From NCBI GenBank assembly GCA_026545765.1, contig CM048839.1, forward strand, positions 2,170,001 through 2,234,000: DNA of 64,000 nt, written 5' to 3'. The notes under the pieces were generated by a model. It ran no database searches and was not told the origin of the DNA. It saw only the letters and a list, made by a program, of their open reading frames with translations. The stretch is from Plantago major (taxonomy: Eukaryota > Streptophyta > Magnoliopsida > Lamiales > Plantaginaceae). Position 1 is the stretch's first letter, and each line of letters opens with the position of its first letter. Made by a program: the position numbers and the translations under genes. This document shows positions 1 through 13,421 of the stretch, one piece after another.

Positions 1-2161
1 AGACGAAGGTCAGGCCAGTATTTCGTCCAGTTGGTCTTTGAATAAGTGTGGGTTTTGATGTGGTGCTTGGGTCTTGGCTTTCTCGTCCATTACTAGCGGT
101 ACAGGGGTTTAGGTGATTAATTTATTGTTCTTGTGGTTTAATGTCTTTCCGAACTATGTATATTTCAAACACTACTGGTGTCCTTGTTTAATTGATGTGA
201 AATAAAATCGTTTAACTTCTTTAAAAAAATCGACTGGGCTGATTCAGTCTTTTTGAGTAGATCATCCCATCCAAGATTTTTGCAAATCAAGTAGATTTAA
301 TTTAATTTAACTTGGGAGTTGGGAGTAGTATTGACATGATTGCCCTAAAACTCAGCCATGCAGACTTTGAACTATTACTCCACTGTACTGGTAGAGACCA
401 TGGATGGTATGTTTGACAAAACAAGCAGTCAAAACTCAACCAAACAACCAGGTCTTCGATACATTCATTATTGGAGGTTCATCATTAAAATGTATTATGT
501 ATACATGCATTATATATTTGTGAAATGCATGCAACCTGTCCAATTGTTAGATGATCATAAATAGATCGAGTTAGTACGTACCCGGAGGTTAAACTGTATA
601 CATGCATTATTTGTGAAATGCATGCAACTTGTCATATTGTTCGATGATCATAAATAGATCGAGTTAGTACGTCTAAAGACCGTGACCCCAAATAAGAGTG
701 TTCATTCTTAATTATGTATTTATGTATTTGCTTTCAGTTTCATCTCCTTATAGTATGTGTAATATTTTGTCAATTTTTCTAATTTGTGTGTATTTGTAAC
801 TCTTGTTGATGTCGATGGATTATATAAATTGTGTACCCCTCTGTGAGCATGTCGCTGAAAGAGCTTATGTTCTTGCCGCGTTTCTCATATTTTTGCACAA
901 AAAGCTTAATGTAAAAAAATCACAAAATCAGAAACTAATCAGAAAAACAAAGAAACGACGATACCAGAGATGTCACGATTAATGATGACTGATAAACGAA
1001 TGTGGAAGGGCGGATTGGGTTGGGGGCGACGGGCAGTGACGATTGAAGCAGAGATGCCGACTGAATCAAGCGCTGGCGACTGAAGTGGTGTGAATACAGA
1101 TTTGGTGTGTGAAAGTATAAATATTCTTAGAGCGTAACTATTTGTAAGATTCACAAGTTTTCTCTATTGTAACTGAAACAAAATAAATTTACTACTACTT
1201 ACAATCTACAACATGATTCTGAGTTTGGGCACACAAATGGAGATAATTGTGTTTAACACCTCTGACAGGGTATTAGCAAAGAAGCCAAGAACCATATGAT
1301 TAACTGACTGGAGCCTGGAGGGAAGAAGTCGCGTGGTGGAACTGATAGGAACTCTTCCACCATTGGAATGAGTTAGACTCTAGCCTTCACACTGTTCAGA
1401 AGATTGGGGATGAGCAGGTGTCACACTCGCAACATATCATAATCGAGAATACGGTGGGAGGTGGGAACAGGTGAAATTGGGATCGACAACAATAGAGAAG
1501 ACAAAGTAGGTGAAAGTGAAACGCGATACCAACTACGACATGTAATCTCTGTACAAATATTAGTTTACTTGAATCATGATAAGGAAAAAAAATCACATAA
1601 CAGTACATTCTATCTATTTCACCAAGTTCCATAGAAGGTCCAAGGAATGCAGAATATGATTCCCACTACCAACGCCAAAACTTTCTATCTATTTCACCAA
1701 GTTCCATAGAAGTTCAATGAAAGGGACGAATGGAAAATACGAAACCAACAACTAAATAAAGAAGAAAATGCAGAATGTGACACTACAACTTTCTATCCAC
1801 CTATTCCACCAATTTTCACAGAAGTTCAACACAAGGGGAAAAAACGAACTTCTTGTTTTCGTTCCACTGAAAAACAGGAATATACAGACAACAAAACCCT
1901 GACTGAAACGACGAACAGTAAGTAGGATAAGCTTTGACAGGCATCATCCTTTATGTAGTTGCAAGAGAACAAATAACCCATAAATTAATTACTATAATAC
2001 ACAAGGAGTTCAGAAAAAGGGCTGTGTGTCTTTAGGGCGGGAGGAACCTGCGGTAGGATTTCCACGTTCACAGGACCCGCACCATCTCAGAGAGTTGAAC
2101 AATAAAATATATATGACCACCTAATCATCGAACACTATACAGCAGCTTCGGCTGACTCCCT
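1..2161. other. Intergenic sequence left of the AAA ATPase gene
   Basis: No supportable coding gene was found here. The first 45 bases are open to a TAA at 43-45 in frame 1 and could be the last codons of a plus-strand gene that begins outside the window; an AATAAA lies near 203 as a possible poly(A) signal, but the product cannot be named. A direct repeat of about 80 bp occurs at 499-579 and 596-672. Around 1608-1822 a short phrase resembling CTATCTATTTCACCAAGTTCC recurs. The right part should contain the 3' UTR of the minus-strand AAA gene. Confidence 0.5.
499..672. repeat. Direct repeat, two copies of about 80 bp
   Basis: Copies lie at 499-579 and 596-672, separated by 16 bp. Both start with GTATACATGCATTAT, contain GTGAAATGCATGCAAC and end with ATCGAGTTAGTACGT. 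They differ by a small indel (TATAT) and a few substitutions. The origin is unknown; a local tandem duplication is the simplest reading. Confidence 0.8.
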
Positions 2162-5100
2162 CTACATGAAGTAGCTAAGTGATTTCTTCTTTCTTGACCC
2201 GCCTTCTCCATATAGTTCATTCCACTGGAGAAGCTCGTTCATGTTTTGTGATTCTGATGAAACACTAGCACAAACCTACAAATGATACCAATGGGCTCAG
2301 TCTAAGTTCAGATTCATGTCGAAACATAAAAACTATTTACAGACACATTGTAGATGTTCCCATGGAGAGAAAGAGCATAGCATAATTTGAAAACCATCAT
2401 TTCAGATTCGGTCATTCACTTGGGTCATTTTTTAGTCAAGAAAACACGATTTCGGATCCAGAAGAGGGGCTACCGATATGGTAAGCTAACACATTTAGTT
2501 TCATGAAAATACTTGCAAACGCTAGAACATAAAATGAACTCACGAGGATGACAAGAATATTTTCATGTAATTGTAAAAGGGATCAAGAAGCATAAAATGG
2601 ACAGGAGAGACTCCTAATTTAGAGAAAGGACAACAATGAAATAAGCTGCAATACCTGTTCATGGGCGTATTTGAAGTCGTCCATATTCAGGGGACGGACG
2701 TCTGTACTGTTATGCAACGCAGGCAATGGTTTGTTTTCTGCAAGTGCCAGGGCTTTCTCCTAAAGGCCCAACATCAGTTTCATTAGATTACTAACAAATA
2801 GAGCATATAAAATGCTACAGGCATAGAGAAGTGATCAAATGATCTAAAGGTACATTTGTTGAGGAAAAAAAGATCACATAACAGTACCTTCTTTTCCTTT
2901 TCCAAAATTTCTCTTATAGGGCAATGAGCAGCTGTCACGCAAAGATTCTGAAAACCAGACAATTTCAAATTGAGAAAATGAAATCATCAACTAAGCCAAC
3001 AAATACATAAATAAACAAGTAAATAAAAGAAAGGGAGTATAATTCACCATGGGCATGTAACTCCAGAAACTTCGAAAAATAAATATAGCACAAACCTTTA
3101 GATCACTTCCTGAGTAGCCTTCAGTCATGCTAGCAACTGCTTCCAGATCAACATTCGCACCCAATTCTTCCTTGGTCAATATCACCTTCAAAATTTTCTC
3201 CCTGTTTTGAGCATCTGGCAAGTTGACCATCAGCCTGCAACAAAATTGCAAACGTAATTGACAAGTGGTAGACAGACAAATATGAATACAAAAATGAAGA
3301 TATGCAAACCAAAAGGAGCAAAATATTCGCTTTGGCAGGTGAACAAGAAACACAATCATGTAGGGAAAATTTAGAAAACCTTCGGGGAAGCCTCCTGATA
3401 ACAGCCTCATCAAGATCAAAAGGCCTATTGGTGGCTGCAAGTACTAGTACACGTTCTTTATCCTTAGTGCGCAAACCATCCCAATTTACCATAAATTCAT
3501 TTTTCATTTTGCGCATTGCTTCATGTTCTCCTGGGTTTTCCCTTCTGCCTAACATGCTGTCAACCTATGAAAAAAATGGACAAGAAAAATATGGATTGTG
3601 TAAGAGCAAAAAAAAAAAAATAGTGAAACAAGCAAAAGTTCAATTCATAAGAGTAGATAACACTGGAAATACTGACCTCATCTACAAACACAACACTAGG
3701 GGCAATTTTACTGGCCAAAGTGAAAACAGCTTTCACGTATTTCTCTCCTTCACCAAACCACTGATATACAAAAAATAGAAAGTAAATATTTGAAAAAAAA
3801 AAAAAAAAACAAGACAGGAGAAGATTGGGAGACTTGAGTAAGGAATCATAAGAGATATACTTTTGATGTGATTGTTGACATCGATATGTTAATGAAGTTG
3901 GCGCCAGCTTCAGTTGCAACCGCCTTTGCGAGCATCGTCTTACCAGTACCAGGGGGTCCAAAAAGCAATATTCCTTTACAAGGCTGCCAGAGGGATATAG
4001 CATGGACAACCAAGATTGAATTAGTCATTAGGCAGATACAAAAGGAGAAAAGAACGATAAAGCTTGATTTAAAATGTTGTATCCTGCATAAAGTACAGTT
4101 TATCACCTTTGTTAGCTGCCCTTTGCTAAACAATTCTGGCCTTTGCAGAGGTAGCATGACCAATTCCTTTAATGTTTCCTTAACATTTTCCAATGCTCCA
4201 ATATCATCAAACGTAACTCCAATATCACCAGGAGGGATAACCTCAGCAAGTAGCTTCTTCTCGAATTCGTTTTCAGTAACTACATCCTAAAAGTCAAAGT
4301 GTCATTCATGCCTACCAGGTTATGTGAATATTTAGTTAATTCAAAGAATTATGAGAATAGACATAAAGCTTTACCTTCAGAGATTTCTTCAAACTTTTGT
4401 TTTCATTTTGAATTCCTTGTAGAATATTGAGTCCATAGCTGATACTGCATGAAGCAAGAAAGAAAAAATAAGAGCCCCATAAAGCTAGAATCCAAATTCC
4501 ATTCATTTCTTGTTTCATGTTCTTTGAAATGCAACAAAAGAGTTCTATAATAATAAACCTTTCACTTGAAATCACAAGTTTGGACTCTTTCATCGAGGTT
4601 TCAGAGCTACTCATGAAGTGATGGCTCAGGGCCCAACCAATAATTTTTTCTACACCTATCATCATCAAGACAAAAAGGTTAAGAAAAATTGCATTCGAAA
4701 AGCATGAATGATGAAACCAAGATGAAGATCATAAGTTAAAAGAGGTCGACTAACTTTCACTAGTCAAAGCTTGGTCTTTTATGCATAATGATTCCAGATC
4801 AGAGCAATCAATCCCAATACGATTTAGAACCTGAAAAACAGTGTGGAGAAACAGCAAGTGAGATGGAGAGTGCAAAGAATAACAAATACACTAGCAACAT
4901 GACATTTGAGCAACTTAGTAACATACACTTGTATTTACTTTACCAACTGCATCACCATTTTCATAATGCTAGTGATGTTAAAACAACTTCAAACAGCTGC
5001 CAAATAGCTGGGGATGATGGTATCCAGACTATTTGCCAACACTGCTTAAGTGCTTACAAATAATTTCACTAGCAAACCCTGGCGTACAATATCCGTGTGC

Positions 5101-8100
5101 ATCAATAAATTTAAAAAATGGATGATTCTACTTAATTAAGTGGCACCTACCTAGAAGAGTACACCAAGGAATCATAGCAAATCCAAAATGTGCAATAGAC
5201 AGTAATACAAATATTTTGAAAAACATTTACAAATGCAAACAAATTAAACTATTTGTATTTAAGTAAATAGCTTGAATAATGTGGAAATTGATGGTGTTCA
5301 CAAACAGTGTGCGGTGGTACAATTAACAATTCAAAAAGAAGAAAAATAATTAATTAGCAGTTACCAATTTGATGGGTCCAATAACTACCCTGGGTATCAT
5401 ACTATTACATATATAGGGGACAAATTATCAGTGTAAGTCTCATTACCGAGCGAATACTAGCAATATTTGACTGCGATTTCATAGTTTCAATATCACGGTC
5501 CAGTTGTTGTTTCCAGTCCAGTAGTACTGTTTCCTCCTGTCATATTTTAAAAACAGTCAGGGCCTGCTTCTAAATAAAGGATAAAATAAAAGTACAATAA
5601 AAATTCAATTACCTGAGGAAGTTGAATGGTCACTTTGTTCGGAAAAAGACGGCCAATTTGTTTCATTGTTTTTGGAGTTTCTTTACTTCTGTCACTGAGA
5701 CGGCCATATTCACTACTCTGAAATGGACAAATTCATTTCTCAATCAGACTCAATTCACCAGCCAACTGCAAACAAAAGCTGTACTTGACAAGCATCATAA
5801 AGTGGGGAAAATAACACACAAATTTCCTAATGATAAGCAGACATATTTTTCACATTACTGTGTCAACTGTCAAGGGAAAAAAAATTAACCGATTTATGGC
5901 GTGCTAATGTTTGGGACAACATGTCTACAAAAATAAGTCTTTTGGGAATAAATGTCAGCAAAAATTAAGTTCCTTTATCTCTGACTTGCCTGCCACGATC
6001 AGCTTGGCACCAAGTAGAGACCAGAATATAAATGTTTTATGAGATGAAATTTGTAACGTCTGCAACTCATGTCTTGAATATAAGGATCAATTCATGGTTC
6101 ACGTGCACCTTTACTGTGGAGCTATTTCTAGAAAGATGGAAATCACTGGCCTAAATTGTTCTCAGTGCACTGCTGAGCATTGATTGAGAGGTTTGCCAGT
6201 AAGAAGAAGAGTCAGCTTTTGCAATTAGAGTTGCCATCCACTGCAGCATTATATAAAGAATTTGGTTTGCAGGGAATAACTTGATTTTCAAGAAAGATAA
6301 GTATGCATGCTCATGCTTACTTTCTGGAGAACAGCACACGAAAATAGTATAATGAGAAAACTAATCCAAAAGGACCACTCTACGAGTTACATAAAATTTT
6401 GTCTATTCCACAAAAAAAAAGGTCTGACACGGGGTTTGTCCCTCTCAGTTTGTTAATACAGACTTTTCACTTTCGTTCAGGAAAAGAAGTTGCGAAAAAT
6501 GAATGAGGGAGAGAGAACCAAGTACAAAAATGCAGCAGACATAGCAAAGATAATGAGAAAAAGAATGAACTCTCAAGTGTTGTGTCAAAGAAACTTAGCA
6601 TACCGGCGGAAAGGCTAGGTCGAGCAATGCAGTTTGGTTGCTCCCGAATTTCGTGAAAAGCAATCCACCAGGGTGAGACTGATGTCAATACATTAATAAA
6701 GTGAGTATCAGGTCTACAATGCACAAATGTTACGTGCAAACAGTTTTTGCACCGTGTGTGAAACATATGCATACAAATCTGTAATTTGGAAACGGATTAA
6801 GACAACTGAAACTTACTTTCTCTTTCCTGTTGTCTGTCTGAGTATGTGAAGCTATCACGACGACATTTTCTGGCAATGTTTCAAGCTTAGCCTTGAAGGC
6901 AACATATGCCTCGGCATTCCCCACCATGGATTTCTCCAAGTCTTTCAAAAACAATATTAACGGGGCACATTTACATTCTGCGCACGCAACCTACAACATT
7001 ACAATTGTGTGAACACTAGTCAACAATCACTGTATGCAACAGGTAAGAAAGGGATTTTCTCCTTTTTTTTTTTCCCTTTCTTGTATTAGGTTTTTTGTGT
7101 GTTTGTGTGAACACTAGTCGACAATCACTAGTCAACCTTTATATCCAAGATTCCAAATTACCTCAAAGAGCTCATTAATGGCAAGCTTCTCAATATCTTC
7201 AGCACTAGAGCCTTCAAGACGCAATAAATCAGCTGCAAGCAGAGAAACAATTGCCATAATGGCCAAAAAAATCACAATTTGGCACATGTTGAAGGAGAAT
7301 AATAGAGCTCAATCAAACAATTACCAGCACAGAAGAAACCATGGTCTTCTTCACAGAGGCCCCCAAGATCATTCCCTTCTGGTATCGACCTATCAAATCG
7401 AACCCCAATTTTGGAAGAGCCATTTTCCTCAAAGGCAAGTACCACTTTGCCCCTGTAACCATGGGCAGGACCCCTGCACAGATCATAAAGGTCATATACA
7501 AGCACAGGCACCACTCGGACAGAGACAGATAGGTGGTGGAAGGAATCCAGATTGCAACAGATCACGCAAGAATTACAGTGCAACCAAGGGCCCCAGTCTT
7601 CATATGTCATTGTCATTTGAAACGTAAAGCACAGCAGTACACATGGTGAGCGAGACAATTAAAGAACAATGATATTAACACAATAAAAGAGATGGAAACC
7701 ACATCCTTTCTTTACCTAACCTGTATTTTCATGTGCACCAACACCAATGGTGGAATAACCATCCACTATGACTTCCACATCTAAAATTATAATATTCACT
7801 GAACGAAGGTACTCCAGAAGTGCCAGACCTCAACAATAAAAGCATCAACAGGGAAGAACTAAAACAAATGTGTTTTGTGCATTGCAAGTCCTTTACCATG
7901 AGTCTTATATCATATAAAGCAGCAATTACTTGACAACACAAGCATGTGAATACAGCAACCACAGAGCAAGGCAAACAATATTCACTCTTTCAGAAAATAA
8001 CCAGAAATGAAAATTATGCATCCCAGATATATAGTAACAAACCACGCCACTTCAAAAGCAAATTATGTCCTGTTCAACAAAAGTATCGAAAGAATTCCCA

Positions 8101-11100
8101 CATGTTCTTTTCAAAATGTACTGGTCATGCCAATAGCAAACAGATCACACATTCAATTACGCCTTTCGAGTTAACCAATCAAGCTTTGACAGAATAAATA
8201 AATAATAGAAAAGGAAGACTAGGCACCATCAGTTTCTTCGTATATGACCACCTTTTTCATAGAGTGGTTTACTTCAAACTTTCATTCTTATAACCAGAGT
8301 GTGAAGATATGTCCCTCAAAACTTATACAATGTAAAGACTATTCCACCGAGATTATTGCAAACTCCAAAGATGAACCAATTTCAGAATAACTACTTAAAG
8401 AGTCTACTCTATGTTTCTGCAAAGTTCATACCGCAGTTGCATACATATAGAGACGACAATACATCCATGATTGTGTTATATACAGGACATTAGCACATAT
8501 TAGTCCTCATTAGAAGATGAACAGGAAACAGCTAATTGGTCCTGTTAATGTCACCATCCATCCATAGAAGACAATAATCAGGAGAAGGCGCAGATTTAGA
8601 AAGGGGGGAAAGAGAGAAAGCAGTTTCATCCATACAATGGAACAAATAAATTGATAGTTCCTTGGGTAGAAATGCAAATTGATAGGATGAAATCATATTT
8701 AACAAACTTGTTAGAGCATTACCTGATTGGAGTTTGAGTAGGAGAAAATCCTGAAGAACCCACATATTTTACTCTATCACCTGATAAAACAGCATAAAAT
8801 CCAAATAAACATGAAATGATCAGCCAAAAAAAATACAGGAGATACAAAAAAGAACTTTCCAGCATAACACCTTTTTTGAAAGTATAATTTTTGGATGAAG
8901 CGGTAGAAGCTTCCTGCTTAGGCTGAGCATGGGAGCTTATAGCAGACCCCCCTGTGATATCAGCTTCCACACTTGAGGTTGGTTTCTTAAGGTGTAGAGC
9001 AGAAGCCGTCCGTTTCGCAAATACACTGGCTCTCTCAGGTTTTGGGATCTCCTTTGCAGAATCGGCCTCCTTTGTTGTTGGCCCCTAACCATTCGTTTAA
9101 ATTACAAGTAAATGTATAGTAGATTTTTAATGCACCAATACTCAATGAGGAAAACAAGACAGCTAAAGTATATCTCACCCCAGGTAACACAATGGTATCG
9201 ATGATGAGAAGTCTTGCACCAAAGTGATTAGTGAGAGCCTTGGTCAGTTTTTCCTGATATATTTCCGAACCTATAAAGAAAAAAGATACATGAATGGGAC
9301 ATCGAATGGAAAGATGGTAAAAACATTAATCAAAATACTATGCAACAAAAGGTTACATCACCTGCAGGGCCTGACAATAAGATTCTTGGACATACTGTAG
9401 TGAGTTCGGAAGTATATTTAGCACATTTCTTGCACTTCAAGTGCAAGTACATTGAAGCAATAAGAACATTTTTGGTATTTTCACTGTCAAATAGTATAGA
9501 AATTGGTCAAAATAAACGTAGAGGAGAAATTATATAAAAACAATGGTAAACACAAATCATTCAAAGAAGCAGAATGTTGCATCGGTAATGTAACTGTATT
9601 GACTGAATCCTCTTGAATTGCGTTAACTGTTTAAGTTCATGGGCAGACAAAGAAAGAAACAAGTACTACAACAAATGAATGGAAATGAATGTGACTTATA
9701 GAGTTATAGGTAGAGAAATAAATTAACATTGGCATAACTTATCCTATCCTCCCAAAATTCTGCAGACCAACCGCTCTGACTTATGTTTCCATGATAAATT
9801 ATTAATACAATTGTTACTGCTTTTACAATTGACTACTGACATATAATCTGTGACAGAACTTCTCTACAGGCTTGAGGGTTAGTACAAAATCTGCTTGGTG
9901 TTAATAATTTAATATAGATCATTTTCTTCAACAATTAGAACTATGGTTTTTAATTAACATGCTATACTACGATGCACAAATACACCAAAAAACTCACACG
10001 TACCATTTCTGCCGTACCCAACACACCAAGGTATGAATTCCAAAATTAAAAACTAAACAATATAGTACACATATAGTATTTTCTCAATAGAACACATCTT
10101 CATGATATATGCATTGTATATGTGCGTGAATTTGCATTATATCAACAAGTATTAGGTTAGAATTGTAATAAATTTATGACGTAACTAAACTTTACAATGA
10201 TGTTTAGAATTCTTTAATAAAATTGAAGATTACTAAAAAAAAGTATTAATGCTCAATTATATACTGATATAAAAATGGCCTCCTTGCGCATCGTTCTACC
10301 CTATATTATATTTTAAAATCGTGCATTGATGTGCCCATGTTTGTATCCCCCTACCCCGTATCCCCCTATTCCGTATTCGTGGAACATGAAACATAAGAAC
10401 TACATAAAGACCCACATAAAGAAAGAGTATAGGAAAGTTTACCTCACATAATATGGGAAGTTATCAAATGTAACATCAATATCTTTGCAATTTAGTATTC
10501 CATCTCGTAAACCATCTTTAAATGCCTGACGTCTAGCAGCTATTGAAAGAGGAGGATCAGAATCTTTTGTCTGTTCCCTGACACCGTTTTGCTCCTCGAG
10601 AATTCTGGATAATCTACCAGGCATATCAAACTCAGGAGCCACTGGACCTGCTAGGATATGTAGAAATGGTCTCGGGTCATTTTTCTCTGCTACAATCTTT
10701 CCCCTGCTAGTATCAGCATTCAAGCTTTTATCGGCAATTTCAGATGAAGCACCGCCCTTCTCAACAACTGACACAGCAGCCTCATCAGATACATCTTTCA
10801 TTTCAGCATCTGTCGCACATTTGCCCGATACTTCAGAAGCAGAAGGTAAAGATGGTATTTCAGAACCCTGTGGTACCTCTTCATCATTCCGAGCTCCAGG
10901 GAGAAGTGCTATTTTACTCTGAAGATTTGCTAGTGATGCATCTAGACTTGAAAGTGATGCCAAAGTTGATGCAACAGCAACAGCTGAAGGGTCTCCAGCC
11001 CTCGCCTCAAAATGTAATCCATTTAAGGATCCACTGTCTAGCATGCCCACTGGAGGTGGTACTCCCGCCGACGATGAACCAATATTGGTGAGCTGTTGGA

Positions 11101-13421
11101 AAATCTAATAGTACATTAAGGAAACATGTAGGTAGCTGTCTAGATTGTGGAAGAGATAGATCGCATTATGAACGAATTATTCAAAAAAAATTAGAAACAA
11201 AATAGTGAAGTGACAAAAAGAAAACTGAAATCTGTTGGAAGAAGGATACATATGCATGTCTGCCGGACGAGCTAAAAACCACCTCATCACCTCCATTTAA
11301 GGGAATGGTTGTATCTTTTGAGTAAGTTTTGCCATTCACTTGGACAGCTCCTTTTTTTGAGGTGATCTCAAGCAATGTGCGTGACCCTCCTCCCTAGAAT
11401 AATTAAGAAAGCAATGCCAAAAAATGTATCAGTAACTGCTAGACAGAAATTACAAAAGTGAAATACCATGATGAATGAAAGTCCCAACCAGACTAAGAAC
11501 AGGCAAACAAAATCGTATTTACCTCAATCTCCGTGTGCTTCAGTTTACACAGGGATTTACTAACTGTATGTTCCTCCACAGATAAGTCATAATTACTGCC
11601 ATGACCAACAGTGAAGATAGGTTGACACATCGTGACATGTGGAACCTGAACACCAGAATTCATGCAGCAACAAAGGTCAGCATCAAAAAATGCTGCGTGT
11701 ATATAAGATACAATGATAATGGGCAGCTCATCATGCAAGAACGTGTTCACAATACCATAAGAACAAGCAGATCACAGACATATGCATGGTCAAGAGAATC
11801 ATATCTTCCTCGGTCACTTTATCCTTGCTTATACCTCCACTCAACCCCCCTTCCCTCATTTTCAAGCTCACTGGCTCTTATAACTTTGAAACAGGCACGC
11901 ACACAGATATCATTTTTGCAACTTATGGATATGTCCATCAGACCAATTTAGAATAGACATAAAATAAGACACTCTTTTTAACCCAAGCAACCACCAACAT
12001 AGAGAGATCCATTCTTCTTTATTCTTCCCATTATATTTATAGGTCTTGCTTTCAAAACTAATTGACATAGTTTTAGTTGGGATTGACTGGGGAAACTTTT
12101 GCTCCATTGAGAAAATATGGTTCGTAATACGAATGTAACTATCCTTGACAAAAGAATAGAATGCATTTAGACAAGTCAGTTGTTTTGAGAGAGTGAGTGA
12201 GCGCAAGTTTGTGAGGAGGAGGCGGAAGGAGGGAGAGGGGTCGACTTGTAATTGAATCTTAAAGCACATCGAAAATAAGTTGTGCAGCTCCATCCTATTC
12301 CACATGTGGATTGGATTTCTCAAACTTAATAGGTTATGCTGCCCGATCAGGTAATCTGCATTGCATTAAGGCCCATGGAAGATTTGATCATGTAAATTTG
12401 AATTACCATTCAAGATTCATCGATTCCCTTTCTAGCATAAACAAAGCCCCTCCTCTAAAGTAAAAAAAACTTAGAAACTAGCTAGCTGGACCTCAAACTG
12501 AACAAATAGACCCCTCCACCCACCCCGGTTATAGAGATACCAGATGACAGGAGTGATGTATAACTTAGCGACTACAAATAGAGAAAAAGAAAGTCTAAGC
12601 TGGTTTTAGACAATGTACAAGAACATTCAAGTGTTTTGCCCCTTGCACCAGGAGTACACAAAAACATATTTTCTAGAACATACATAGTAGAAAAAATGCA
12701 TCAAGACAGACTGAAATCGAATCATGTATACTTAAACAGTTTGTATCAAATTCCAATGCACCGCCAAGAACCGATCTTTTCAAGTAAAAAAGTCAGCTCA
12801 GTCACCTGAGAACACTGGGAGAGAAGTTTCCCCCATGCAACTCCTCCAACACTAGTCGATTTAACTGGCCGTGGCTTCCGCCCACGAGTAACTACTGACT
12901 TCCCCTTCTCCACATTAACTAGAGTCTTGCCTGTGACAACATTGAAAATACACCGTTTTTAACACAAATCATAACACAATCGAACAAAATAATAATTTAA
13001 CACAATTCAATAGGAAAGATACAATTTTTATGCTACAGTGAGAGTAATAGAACAAACATGCAGCTCCAAATCACTACTAGCTAGCACAGCTCACCTTCAG
13101 ACGGCGGCGTCGATTTCTCCACCGCCACAACATCATCTGTCCTCTTCTCCGCCTCACCATCGGCCAGATCAGCTGATCTAGCCTCCAATTCCTTCGGAGC
13201 GGCGGCTCCTCCCAATTCCTCTGAAACCGGCGACTCGTTAGTCGAGGAAGAAGACGCCTGAGCTGCCTGCATGCACCGGAAATTGAAATCAAATCCACCG
13301 GGAATCGAATCCGAAAATAATGGAAAAACCCTACCTTGGATCGTTTTCCGTTTGGCAGCGAAGATGACGGAGAAGATAAAGGTCGTTTAGAAGAAGACGA
13401 ACTCCGCCGAGTTTCAACCAT
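2162..13421 (-). CDS. FHA-domain AAA-type ATPase, 27 exons, about 1231 aa
   Basis: Exons (minus strand, low to high): 2162-2275, 2655-2759, 2888-2947, 3096-3234, 3380-3564, 3677-3760, 3861-3983, 4107-4286, 4375-4444, 4559-4655, 4755-4830, 5447-5536, 5613-5717, 6604-6678, 6817-6990, 7162-7232, 7325-7473, 8723-8780, 8871-9084, 9179-9270, 9362-9483, 10443-11104, 11250-11393, 11523-11645, 12806-12930, 13095-13266, 13335-13421. All junctions are GT-AG and the phases add up to 1232 codons. The start gives [13 protein letters not shown], a Ser-rich basic N-terminus typical of this plant family. An FHA domain (phosphothreonine binding) lies at about residues 129-220. The AAA core carries Walker A GPPGTGKT (about 971-978), Walker B VVFVDEVDS (about 1026-1034), sensor ATNRP and RRLPRR. 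An earlier AAA-like module has a degenerate P-loop, GPAGSEIY (about 475). It resembles the Arabidopsis At1g02890/At4g02480 group of the Msp1/spastin/katanin-type clade. The substrate is unknown. Exon ends are by eye and could be off by a few bases. Confidence 0.93.

Noticed and set aside
7729-7974. A possible AAA-gene exon near 7725-7795
   Set aside because: The exons at 8723-8780 and 7325-7473 join in phase ([12 protein letters not shown]) and match family order, leaving no place for it.
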